A stretch of DNA of 10,435 bases. Source: Armatimonadota bacterium. Its GTDB lineage: Bacteria > Armatimonadota > Armatimonadia > Armatimonadales > Armatimonadaceae. Below the pieces are notes generated by a model. The model saw only the letters and a program-made list of their open reading frames with translations. It ran no database searches and was not told the origin of the DNA. The stretch is taken from positions 1 to 10,435 of the forward strand of contig JACMIS010000393.1 of NCBI GenBank assembly GCA_014381035.1. Reading direction: 5' to 3'. Positions 1-6,412 of this stretch are shown here, in pieces. The translations under genes and the position numbers were made by a program. Each line of letters begins with the position of its first letter. Position 1 is the first letter of the stretch.

Positions 1-196
1 ACTCCGAACACCTTATGCAGCCGGACCATGACACCTCCAGTGACGTTGGTGCTAGGCCTTCTCTGCTCCGTTCCGCGGAACCCCTCTGTTCTACACCCGC
101 TCATGGAGGTCTCGTCAAGAGGCCAGTGTCGTTAGACATTTTCGGTAGCGGCGATCGCGCGCGTATTCAACGACGAAGGCGCAGCAGCTCACGGAG
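1..196 (+). other. Frame-broken 5' part of the molybdenum hydroxylase gene
   Basis: No single frame carries a recognisable protein here. Frame 2, which encodes the good hydroxylase C-terminus downstream, has stops at about 29-31, 38-40, 47-49 and 146-148. Faint family-like pieces alternate between frames: frame 3 reads SLDIFGSGDRARIQ at about 129-170 (compare the family's DIG(S/T)G.RT..AQ), frame 2 reads AQQLTELAWHDLHV up to about 211 (compare AEELG......V), and frame 3 reads GHHDSSASAPEAAAASM at about 216-270 (compare GD..LP.AP..GGSM). This fits a decayed gene or sequence with several indels. The first ~125 bases are unrecognised in all frames; they contain a perfect 12-bp palindrome, GTTCCGCGGAAC, at 70-81. 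The resemblances are weak and judged by eye. Confidence 0.4.
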
Positions 197-1075
197 TTGG
201 CGTGGCACGACCTTCACGTCGGGCCACCACGACTCCTCCGCATCGGCGCCAGAGGCGGCGGCGGCTTCGATGAGCAAGGCGACGGCACTCCGAAGGTCCG
301 ACAGGCGTCCATCGCGCCAGCGGCGGTGGAAGCGGCGGAAATGGCACTGCAAGCCATTGCGACGCTCGCGGTTGCGGATGCCAAATCGCCGCTCAAGGGG
401 CGTGCTGTAGCGCAACTTGGGTTCGGCGACGGTCGCGTTTTTCTGAAGAGCGATCCTAAAATCGGCGAAACGCTCGCCGCCGTGGTCAAGCGCACCGGGC
501 AACCGTATGTCGAAGCGTGTGCACGCGCGGCAACGATGGAGGCGGCACGCGATAACGGCGGACTGAAACAAAGTCAGAAGCCTCCCTGCGTGCGCGTCGA
601 GCCGAAATCGGAAAAGGACCGGGACGACGACAAATACGCGTTCCATTCGTTCGGAGCACAGTTCTGTAAGGTGCGTGTGGACCCCGAACTGGGGACCGTG
701 CGTATTCTGGATTGGGCTTCGGTGATGGATGCCGGAACGATCCTGAACCCGAAAACGGCGCGGAACCAGATCATGGGCGGCGTCGGATTCGGTATCGGCA
801 TGACGATGTCGGAGGAGACTTTGTACGACCCGCGTAACGGTCGCCCGGTGATGCGGAATCTGGCGGATTACCATGTGGCGGCAAATGCGGACGTGCCGAA
901 TATCCAGGTAGAGTTCATCAATATCCCCGATCCGCATATCAACCGTCTCGGCGTGCGCGGTATCGGCGAAATCGGTATTTGCGGCGTTCCGGCGGCAATC
1001 GCGAACGCTATTTTCAACGCGACCGGTAAGCGATTACGAGAGCTCCCGATCACCCCGGATAAGGTGATGGGTTAG
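197..1075 (+). CDS. Molybdenum hydroxylase (xanthine dehydrogenase family) large subunit, C-terminal part
   Basis: This is the C-terminal half of a molybdopterin-binding subunit of the xanthine/aldehyde oxidoreductase family, most like the YagR/PaoC group. Such enzymes hydroxylate aldehydes or N-heterocycles at a Mo centre and pass electrons to 2Fe-2S and FAD subunits, which would lie left of the window. The clear family region runs from about 310 to the stop. It includes FGAQFCKVRVDPELGTVRIL, then VMDAGTILNP, then IMGGVGFGIGMTMSEETLYD. Near the end is GVRGIGEIG, whose Glu (codon 968-970) matches the catalytic base of the family. The TTG at 197 is only the first possible start in this open frame and is unlikely to be real: a complete subunit has about 700-780 residues, and the sequence before ~300 does not look like the family in this frame. 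The gene is therefore partial and probably frameshifted. Its 3' neighbours xdhC and mocA support the assignment. Substrate unknown. Confidence 0.8.
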   Translation: MAWHDLHVGPPRLLRIGARGGGGFDEQGDGTPKVRQASIAPAAVEAAEMALQAIATLAVADAKSPLKGRAVAQLGFGDGRVFLKSDPKIGETLAAVVKRTGQPYVEACARAATMEAARDNGGLKQSQKPPCVRVEPKSEKDRDDDKYAFHSFGAQFCKVRVDPELGTVRILDWASVMDAGTILNPKTARNQIMGGVGFGIGMTMSEETLYDPRNGRPVMRNLADYHVAANADVPNIQVEFINIPDPHINRLGVRGIGEIGICGVPAAIANAIFNATGKRLRELPITPDKVMG

Positions 1076-1084
1076 AACAGGATC

Positions 1085-1146
1085 TTTTCTTTTGTTTGTC
1101 CTCCGCGGACCGTCCGCCACCCGGAGGGTACCCGACAAAAAGAAAA
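1085..1146. repeat. Long imperfect inverted repeat between hydroxylase gene and xdhC
   Basis: The left arm TTTTCTTTTGTTTGTC (1085-1100) followed by CTCCG (1101-1105) faces the right arm CGGAG (1122-1126) and, after a 7-nt bulge, GACAAAAAGAAAA (1134-1146). Inside lies a tight hairpin GCGGAC-C-GTCCGC (1105-1117). A G+C-rich core flanked by pairing T-rich and A-rich tracts looks like a terminator that could work in both directions, but it could also be the end structure of a small dispersed repeat. It fills most of the 90-nt gap between the two genes and would limit read-through from the hydroxylase gene into xdhC. Structure judged by eye. Confidence 0.45.
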
Positions 1147-1165
1147 TGCATTAGTAGTCATCGTC

Positions 1166-2371
1166 ATGAAAGAGTTACTGGAAATTTTGAACGCCGCCGA
1201 GCGGTTGCGCGAGCGCGGTGAGGAAGCGGTACTAGCGACCGTAGTCGAGGTGCGTGGCTCCACGTACCGGCGCACCGGGGCGCGGCTTCTCGTCAGCCAG
1301 AACGGCTGGGTAGCGGGCGGAATCAGCGGGGGCTGTCTGGAAGGCGACGTGCTACGCAAAGCGTGGTGGCGCACCGAGTCGAGCGGGTATGCACTGGTTA
1401 CCTACGACTCCACAACCGACGAAGACGATGATATGGCGTGGGGTCTCGGTCTCGGCTGCAATGGAATCGTCCGGGTTTTGCTGGAGCGATTGCCGGGTAA
1501 TGGAAGCGAGCCGGGACCACTCGCGTTTTCGCGCCGTTGCCTCGCCGCGCGGCAAGCCGGTGCTGCCGCAACCATCTATGAATCTCCCACCCGCCCGGAA
1601 TGGATCGGGCAACGAATCTGGCACAGCGCGAACGAGACCGGTGGGACGGTGGCAGATGGGACACTACGCCGCGCACTGATACGGGATGCGACCACCGTCC
1701 TCGCGGCGGGTATTTCGCGCAACACGGTTTATGTTCAGGAGGGCGGCGCGGCGGTGTCCGTCTTCTGGGAAGCGATTGTTCCGCCTCCCCCGCTCGTTAT
1801 CTACGGCACCGGACACGATACACTCCCTGTCATCCGCTTCGCAAAAGAGTTGGGATGGCATGTCACAGTTGTCGCCCCGCGCACTCCCGCGAACGCCACA
1901 CTGATGGCTCACCGCTTCCCCGGAGCCGACAGTGTAACCACCGGTTTGACGGAGGATTTATCGACCGGTGTTGTTTCGAATACCGACACGACGGTCTTGC
2001 TGATGACGCATCAATACCTCGATGACCTGGCATTGTTGCCGACGATCCTTCGGTCTCCCGCCCGGTATGTCGGTGTGCTCGGTCCGCGCAAACGGGCGGA
2101 TCGCCTTCTCACCGAACTTGCCCGGCGCGGGGAATCCTTCACCCCGGAAGAGCTACACAAACTCCACGCGCCGGTGGGACTCGATATTGGCGCGAACACC
2201 CCCGAAGAGATCGCGCTGTCGGTGATCGCTGAAATTCAAGCGGCAATGACCGGACGGCGCGGCGGCGCGTTGCGCGACCGGGCCGATACGATTCATCGGC
2301 GCGACGATACTGAGCCCGAAGTGCCTTTGCAGATAACGGAAAAAGTGACGTGTTCGTTGGCGACGCAGTGA
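1166..2371 (+). CDS. xdhC: XdhC/CoxI-family molybdenum cofactor insertion protein
   Basis: XdhC-type proteins bind molybdenum cofactor, help replace an oxo ligand by the sulfido ligand needed by xanthine dehydrogenase-type enzymes, and deliver the cofactor to the apoenzyme in the cytoplasm. The 401-aa protein has both family domains. The N-terminal XdhC/CoxI domain (about 10-105) has RGSTYRRTGARLLV, GGISGGCLEGDV with Cys57, and LGLGCNG with Cys98; both cysteines lie at positions conserved in the family. The C-terminal Rossmann-type domain (about 208-365) starts at PPLVIYGTGHDTLPV and continues through YVGVLGPRKRADRL to HAPVGLDIGANTPEEIALS. The residues between the domains (about 110-205) are less conserved. 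An in-frame TAG just upstream rules out earlier starts, so ATG 1166 is the first usable one; no clear Shine-Dalgarno sequence precedes it. The 3' end overlaps the mocA-like gene, giving a maturation operon next to its client enzyme. Confidence 0.93.
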   Translation: MKELLEILNAAERLRERGEEAVLATVVEVRGSTYRRTGARLLVSQNGWVAGGISGGCLEGDVLRKAWWRTESSGYALVTYDSTTDEDDDMAWGLGLGCNGIVRVLLERLPGNGSEPGPLAFSRRCLAARQAGAAATIYESPTRPEWIGQRIWHSANETGGTVADGTLRRALIRDATTVLAAGISRNTVYVQEGGAAVSVFWEAIVPPPPLVIYGTGHDTLPVIRFAKELGWHVTVVAPRTPANATLMAHRFPGADSVTTGLTEDLSTGVVSNTDTTVLLMTHQYLDDLALLPTILRSPARYVGVLGPRKRADRLLTELARRGESFTPEELHKLHAPVGLDIGANTPEEIALSVIAEIQAAMTGRRGGALRDRADTIHRRDDTEPEVPLQITEKVTCSLATQ

Positions 2372-3000
2372 AGCCATTACCTGTCGCCGCCGTGATCCTC
2401 GCGGCGGGTGGCTCGACGCGATTGGGGGAACCCAAACAACTGCTTCGGTATCAGGGGGAGCCGCTCGTCGCCCGCGCCGTCCGCAGTGCTGGGGATATCG
2501 GTTCCTCACCCGTGGTGGTTGTCACCGGCGCGAACGCCGCCGCGGTGGAAGCCGCATTGCAGCCAGTGCCATTTGCCCGCCCCGTATTCAACGCCGATTG
2601 GCAGGCCGGAATGGGCAGTTCGATTCGCACCGGGATCGCCGCGGTGCTCGCCAGCGATATTTTTTTCGACGCGGTGCTCCTTCTGGTTTGCGACCAACCG
2701 CTGGTCGATGAGACACTTCTGCTCCGTCTCTGCGAAGCGTACCGTGCGACCGAAAAGAAGATCGTTGCCGCCGAATATGGCGATGCCTGGGGCGTCCCCT
2801 GCTTATTTGAACGGAGTGTGCTTCCCGAACTCGCAACACTCACCGGTTCCGGTGGCGCGAAACCGGTCATCGAGCGATGCCGAAGGACGGGCGACGCGAT
2901 CAGCATTCCGTTCCCTGGTGGCGCGTTCGACGTGGATACACCCGCCGATTGGGAACGATGGCAGGAAACCGAGGCCGACAAAACCGGTGAGCCGACCTAA
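2368..3000 (+). CDS. mocA: MocA-like molybdenum cofactor nucleotidyltransferase
   Basis: This is a MobA-like NTP transferase, best read as molybdenum cofactor cytidylyltransferase, which transfers CMP from CTP to Mo-molybdopterin to make the dinucleotide form used by xanthine dehydrogenase-family enzymes. Numbering from GTG 2368 (210 aa), the nucleotide-binding loop is VILAAGGSTRLGEPKQLL at 9-26. Further marks are CDQPLVDETLL from Cys108, GDAWGVPCLF (substrate-binding GxP type) and the C-terminal FDVDTPADWERW. The GTG at 2368 overlaps the xdhC stop as GTGA, suggesting translational coupling, and puts the first beta strand at the usual distance from the N-terminus. GTG 2350 would add six residues and cannot be excluded. 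A guanylyltransferase (MobA) role is less likely because of the xdhC and hydroxylase neighbours. Confidence 0.9.
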   Translation: MKPLPVAAVILAAGGSTRLGEPKQLLRYQGEPLVARAVRSAGDIGSSPVVVVTGANAAAVEAALQPVPFARPVFNADWQAGMGSSIRTGIAAVLASDIFFDAVLLLVCDQPLVDETLLLRLCEAYRATEKKIVAAEYGDAWGVPCLFERSVLPELATLTGSGGAKPVIERCRRTGDAISIPFPGGAFDVDTPADWERWQETEADKTGEPT

Positions 3001-3027
3001 CAGGAAAGGGCAACAACAAGGGCGAAC

Positions 3028-3033
3028 AGGTGA
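3028..3033 (+). promoter_or_regulatory. Ribosome binding site of the first M16 peptidase gene
   Basis: AGGTGA lies 4 nt before ATG 3038. It decides the start of the peptidase gene: the same frame stays open far upstream through mocA, but that part is a shadow of mocA, and no other in-frame start lies between the mocA stop and 3038. Confidence 0.7.
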
Positions 3034-3037
3034 GTCT

Positions 3038-4441
3038 ATGTTCGTCGTTGCTACCGCTCTTATCGCCGCCGCGCTTGTTGCGCCACCACCCGTAACACCT
3101 GTGGTGCGGCAGGTGCTTCCGTCCGGGATTCACTTGCTCGTTTCTCCGCGCCCCAACGCCCGCCTCGTTGCTATCGAGATTCGGGTGCGTGGGGCGGGTT
3201 CAGGGCAGGAGACTTCGGACGAAAACGGTCTCGCGCACGCCGTGGAGCATATGCTTTTCAAAGGAACGGAATCGCAACCCGCCGGAGCGTTCGACGCCCG
3301 CTTTGAACGGATGGGCGGCGAGGCTTTCGCACAAACTTTGCGCGACGGGACGGCGTTTCGTGTCTGTGTGTTGCCCGAGCGATGGAAAGACGCCCTCGCG
3401 ACGTGGGGCGAACTCCTGCAAAAACCGGCGTTCCGGGAAACGGATTGGGCGATGGAGCGCATTGTTATTCTTCGTGAAATGAACGTCGCCCAGAGCGAAA
3501 CGGCGAAACTGGGATTACAGGCACTCGCAACCATCGCCTACGCGCCCAACGATTCGTACAGCCGACCGCTGATGGGTTCGCGTGCCAATGTCGAGCGGTT
3601 TACGGCGAACGACCTGCGTGCCTTCCATACGAAGCGGTATCAACCGGCGAACCTCACCGTCGCCGTGTCCGGTCCCGTCACGGCGGAGGAAGTGAAATCC
3701 GTGGTCAGTGGTCAGTGGTCAGTGGTCAGTGGCACAGTTGCCCCATCCCCGATCCCCCCGCGGACGGCTGACTACGCGCCCCCCACCACAAACGCGCCCC
3801 TTCGTGCCCCACTCTTTACCGACGACGAGCAAACTGCACGGAAACTGGCGACGGTGTATCTCGGTTTTCATGCGCCACGGTTGCAGACCGACCCGAGTAA
3901 CGCGGCGGCGTGCGACGTTCTGGCGACATTACTGGCACGCGGCTTGGGTGGGATTCTCGGCGACCGGTTGACGGGCGACAGAAAGTTAAATACGACCTCG
4001 GTATACGCGGAATATCTGCCACAAGCCGACCGTGCCCTATTCGTCATCCACGCGACTGGCGAGAAACGAGACATCGGACAGATCGAAGACGCCATCATTG
4101 CCGAACTGGAAACTCTGAAAGCACGCTTTGCGAACGGCGACGCGTCATTGGAGGATCTGTTGGAGGGCGCGAAGTCGGCAACCATCGGGGAAGCGGAATA
4201 CCCACGGCAGACCGTGGAGGGCGAAGCGAAATACCTGGCATACCTCGATATGCTAAACGCCCCGGATGGCTACGCCGAAAAATATGCGGAGCGCGTTCGT
4301 GCCGTATCGGTCGCCGATATGTCCCGATTGCTGGAAAATTATGTCACCCCACCGAAGCGAAGGGTGGCGGTGATCGGTTTATCTGCCATAGGCGCGGCGG
4401 CGAGTGCTCCGGCTTTCTCCGAGGCAGAGGCGGTAAAATGA
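3038..4441 (+). CDS. M16 family zinc metallopeptidase, catalytic subunit
   Basis: This is an M16 (pitrilysin/processing-peptidase-like) protein of 467 aa, the one-half size of subfamily M16B. Zinc is bound by the inverted motif HxxEH, here HAVEH at 67-71 within ENGLAHAVEHMLFKGT. The third ligand is Glu147 in REMNVAQSE, 76 residues after His71, which is the classic spacing, so the site looks active. The N-terminal M16 domain covers about 28-175 and the M16_C domain about 235-420 (TVYLGFHAP, then LARGLGGILGDRLTG). The N-terminus (MFVVATALIAAALVAPPP) is hydrophobic and may be a weak signal peptide, though it lacks basic residues. The linker between the domains (about 222-255) is odd: it is encoded by four heptamer repeats and then a proline-rich stretch. 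The stop overlaps the start of the second M16 gene (ATGA), so the two probably form a heterodimer. The substrate is unknown. Confidence 0.9.
   Translation: MFVVATALIAAALVAPPPVTPVVRQVLPSGIHLLVSPRPNARLVAIEIRVRGAGSGQETSDENGLAHAVEHMLFKGTESQPAGAFDARFERMGGEAFAQTLRDGTAFRVCVLPERWKDALATWGELLQKPAFRETDWAMERIVILREMNVAQSETAKLGLQALATIAYAPNDSYSRPLMGSRANVERFTANDLRAFHTKRYQPANLTVAVSGPVTAEEVKSVVSGQWSVVSGTVAPSPIPPRTADYAPPTTNAPLRAPLFTDDEQTARKLATVYLGFHAPRLQTDPSNAAACDVLATLLARGLGGILGDRLTGDRKLNTTSVYAEYLPQADRALFVIHATGEKRDIGQIEDAIIAELETLKARFANGDASLEDLLEGAKSATIGEAEYPRQTVEGEAKYLAYLDMLNAPDGYAEKYAERVRAVSVADMSRLLENYVTPPKRRVAVIGLSAIGAAASAPAFSEAEAVK
3704..3731 (+). repeat. Four perfect GTCAGTG heptamers inside the M16 coding sequence
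   Basis: GTCAGTG occurs four times head to tail (3704-3710, 3711-3717, 3718-3724, 3725-3731), preceded by GTG at 3701-3703, which may be the tail of a fifth copy. The tract codes for VVSGQWSVVSG at residues 222-232 of the peptidase. Tandem heptamers of this kind are known as short tandemly repeated repetitive sequences in cyanobacteria and are usually intergenic. A related GTTAGTG form occurs in this window at 6317-6408. One copy more or fewer would shift the reading frame, so copy number can switch the gene on or off. Confidence 0.9.
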
Positions 4442-5787
4442 AACGATTTTTTGCCGTTGCCGTATTGCTCCTGTCACTCGTTTCGACCACATACGGGCAG
4501 ACAGTGACGGTGCGCGAATTGCCCGGCGGCGCGACGTTGATCGTTTCGCGAGAGCCGGAGGAGACGAACGTCGTCATCGAGGCGTTTTTCCGGGTCGGGG
4601 TCGCGGACGAGAACGCCGCCGGGGAAAACGGCTTGTCGGCGTTGCTGGCGCGAACCTGGGCAGGTGGGGCGGGAAGCCGATCGGCATGGCTGCTCGCCCG
4701 CGACATCGGCAAATTCGGCGCACTGGGCGTTTGGAGTACCGGAGATTACATCGAACTGTGGACCCTGAGCGGGGCGGCGGAGCGGGAGATCGCCGCGCAA
4801 ACCCTGCTTCTGAACATCGTCTCGACCCCGCTTTTTTTGCCGGGAGTCGTGGAAAACGCCAAGCGTGATGTCGAGCGCGAGCGTTCCGTCCGCACGGACG
4901 GCTTGCTTTCGGAGGCGATAGCCCGATTACGTGGGCGCATCTTTGTCGCCTCTCCGACAGGTCGCGACCCGCTCAGCGATCCGGCAAGTCTGTCGGGCGC
5001 GACCCCGGCGAATCTGCGCCGTTTTTATGCGAAAACCGTCGGTGCGGACGCCCGTCGCGCCGTGTTCGTTGTCGCGGGTAATATCGAGGCGGACGATGCG
5101 GAAAGAATGATCCGCTCCGCACTAGCGGCGGGCGACTGGCAGGCATGGCGCGACTCCGGCAAGGCGGCAAAACCGATGATCCTGCCGATAGTAGCTACCG
5201 ATGCCATTCCCGAAGGGTTAAAGCCGCTCGACCTGCGCCGCGCCGCGCCAAGCCGACTCGCCCTCGTCGGGTTCGTCGCGCCCGGAACCACCGAGGGGGT
5301 ACAAACCGCGGCGACACTCCATGTTCTGGATGCGGTACTCGGCGGCGGGAAAGACTGCCGTCTCTTCGCGCTACGCGACCGTTCGGGCGACGACACGCCC
5401 ATCGCCTATGACATCGTTTCGCGCATCGAAGCGGGGCGCGAGCAAAGCCTGTGGATCGCGTCGGTGTCAGGCACCATACCGCCATCGCAGCTCGCACAGA
5501 AGACTGTTGTCGCCACACTCACCGCCCTCGCCGACGGCAGTCGCCCGGTAACGGACGACGAACTGGCGCGGGCGAAAATATTCCTCAAGGGCAGGCATCG
5601 GCGCGAACGGCAACGGCTTACGGACCGGGCTTCCGCGCTCGGGTACGCACAGGTGATGGGGCTCGGGGCGACCTTCGAGTCCGACTATGACGCACAGATA
5701 GACGCGATCACGGTCGCGCAAGTCAACGCACTGGCTAAACGAATCTTCAGCACCAACGCCGCTTACGCCGTGACAGGAAGCGAGTAG
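4438..5787 (+). CDS. M16 family peptidase-like protein, non-catalytic subunit
   Basis: This 449-aa M16 protein has a typical signal peptide: MKR, a hydrophobic core to about residue 15, and likely cleavage near TYG-QT (about 20-21), so it is expected in the periplasm. The block matching the zinc site of its neighbour reads ENGLSALLARTWAGG (63-77). The ligands His, Glu and His are replaced by Ala68, Ala71 and Arg72, so it cannot bind zinc in the usual way. The M16_C region (about 175-400) includes FYAKTVGADARRAVFVVAGN and LALVGFVAPGTTEGVQTA. Inactive partners of this type pair with an active M16 subunit to close the chamber and help bind substrate. The overlap ATGA with the upstream gene and AGAGG at 4426-4430 support coupled, equal expression. 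The frame is open far upstream, but that part is a shadow of the first M16 gene. Confidence 0.9.
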   Translation: MKRFFAVAVLLLSLVSTTYGQTVTVRELPGGATLIVSREPEETNVVIEAFFRVGVADENAAGENGLSALLARTWAGGAGSRSAWLLARDIGKFGALGVWSTGDYIELWTLSGAAEREIAAQTLLLNIVSTPLFLPGVVENAKRDVERERSVRTDGLLSEAIARLRGRIFVASPTGRDPLSDPASLSGATPANLRRFYAKTVGADARRAVFVVAGNIEADDAERMIRSALAAGDWQAWRDSGKAAKPMILPIVATDAIPEGLKPLDLRRAAPSRLALVGFVAPGTTEGVQTAATLHVLDAVLGGGKDCRLFALRDRSGDDTPIAYDIVSRIEAGREQSLWIASVSGTIPPSQLAQKTVVATLTALADGSRPVTDDELARAKIFLKGRHRRERQRLTDRASALGYAQVMGLGATFESDYDAQIDAITVAQVNALAKRIFSTNAAYAVTGSE

Positions 5788-5818
5788 GCGTTAGGGTTCA
5801 CTATCCAAACACTTCCCG

Positions 5819-5847
5819 TTGCCGCCGATTGCCGGTTGCTGTACAAT
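5819..5847 (+). promoter_or_regulatory. Predicted sigma70-type promoter of the small hypothetical gene
   Basis: TTGCCG (5819-5824) and TACAAT (5842-5847) are separated by 17 bp, matching the consensus hexamers at 4 of 6 and 5 of 6 positions. It lies in the AT-richer gap after the M16 pair and would start transcription about 35-40 nt before ATG 5892. Its presence argues against using TTG 5829 as a start codon, since that lies in the spacer of this promoter. Confidence 0.5.
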
Positions 5848-5858
5848 ATACGGTATAT
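5846..5858. promoter_or_regulatory. Palindrome over the -10/start region, possible operator
   Basis: ATATAC-G-GTATAT is a perfect 6-bp inverted repeat around one central base. It begins in the last two bases of the predicted -10 box and covers the expected transcription start. A dimeric repressor bound here would block the promoter. At 6 bp per arm it could also be chance in an AT-rich spot. Confidence 0.3.
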
Positions 5859-5891
5859 ACTCCCTCCGATAAAAGCGAGACCACTGATTTC

Positions 5892-6311
5892 ATGGCACAC
5901 ACTTACCAGGCAGGCGATAGCGTCGCTATCATCGCCCGCGACACGACTCCCGCCGACTCCAAGAGCAACCTGTACTTCCCGCACTTCGCCAACCTGCGTG
6001 GTAGCATTTTGAAAGTCTATGGCGAAGAAGCAAGTATTCTCATAGACCGCGAATCGCTCCCGGAAGCGATTCGCACGCGACATACCGAGAACGAGGTTGC
6101 GGAACGAAAGAAATACTCGGACCGGCTTTCCGAGACAGCGCGGGGCGGTCTTTCTGATAAAGAGAAAAACTTCCCACTTCAATACACGATTTTAGTCGCG
6201 CTAAAAGATGTACAACTGGATAAGGAAGGTGCCGCAAAACGGCTTTCCGCCAAGGATCTGGAAGCCGCTGAAGCCGCTTTTCTCGCCGAACGTTCCAGCA
6301 AGAAGAAGTAA
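5892..6311 (+). CDS. Hypothetical protein, 139 aa, possible SH3-like barrel N-terminus
   Basis: I do not recognise a named family. From ATG 5892 the protein begins MAHTYQAGDSVAIIARD and continues with NLYFPHFANLRGSILKVYG and ASILIDRESLP. This pattern of short beta strands with GD near the start and a central LRGSI.KVY is reminiscent of small SH3-like/KOW barrels; that is inference from pattern only. The C-terminal part is helical and charged, ending in AAKRLSAKDLEAAEAAFLAERSSKKK-like lysine-rich sequence. It has no signal peptide or membrane segment, so it is probably cytoplasmic. The upstream TTG at 5829 in the same frame would add 21 residues but lies inside a good promoter. No strong Shine-Dalgarno sequence precedes 5892. 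The gene has its own promoter and is followed by a hairpin at 6317-6348, so it may be a single-gene transcript. Confidence 0.75.
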   Translation: MAHTYQAGDSVAIIARDTTPADSKSNLYFPHFANLRGSILKVYGEEASILIDRESLPEAIRTRHTENEVAERKKYSDRLSETARGGLSDKEKNFPLQYTILVALKDVQLDKEGAAKRLSAKDLEAAEAAFLAERSSKKK

Positions 6312-6316
6312 TTAAT

Positions 6317-6348
6317 GGTTAGTGACCATTGGTTAGTGGTCACTAACC
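6317..6348. repeat. Heptamer-derived perfect hairpin (12-bp stem)
   Basis: GGTTAGTGACCA (6317-6328) and TGGTCACTAACC (6337-6348) are exact reverse complements around an 8-nt loop, TTGGTTAG. The arms and loop contain GTTAGTG, the sister of the GTCAGTG unit inside the M16 gene. The hairpin begins 5 nt after the stop of the hypothetical gene. No T-run follows, so it is not a standard Rho-independent terminator, but it could stabilise a 3' end or be a remnant of a mobile repeat. Confidence 0.75.
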
Positions 6349-6394
6349 GGAAGTAGCACCAACAGGTCTGGTGTTGCAGAAGCCTGATTCGGAT

Positions 6395-6408
6395 CACTAA
6401 CCACTAAC
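6395..6408. repeat. Two inverted heptamers CACTAAC just before the permease start
   Basis: CACTAACCACTAAC is two copies of the reverse complement of GTTAGTG, opposite in direction to the copies at 6318-6338. It ends 4 nt before ATG 6413 and so takes the place where a Shine-Dalgarno sequence would be. The copies could pair with the upstream GTTAGTG units in the mRNA leader. Confidence 0.7.
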
Positions 6409-6412
6409 TCAA

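Noticed and set aside
167..937. 256-aa open frame on the - strand opposite the hydroxylase
   Set aside because: Arginine/histidine-rich protein without family features, lying opposite a clearly recognisable gene; a shadow frame caused by high GC.
2408..3037. Upstream extension of the first M16 peptidase into the mocA region
   Set aside because: The extension is mocA read in another frame; AGGTGA before ATG 3038 and a hydrophobic N-terminus mark the real start.
3704..3731. CRISPR array
   Set aside because: Units are seven bases long and directly adjacent with no spacers, and lie within a coding sequence.
3910..4437. Upstream extension of the second M16 gene
   Set aside because: It is a shadow of the first M16 gene; ATG 4438 is followed by a standard signal peptide.
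5856..5861. TATACT as an alternative -10 box
   Set aside because: The nearest -35-like TTGCTG is only 14 bp away, a poorer spacing than the TTGCCG/TACAAT pair.
5829..5891. TTG 5829 as start of the small hypothetical gene
   Set aside because: The TTG lies between the -35 and -10 boxes of a good promoter, and ATG 5892 gives a well-formed protein.
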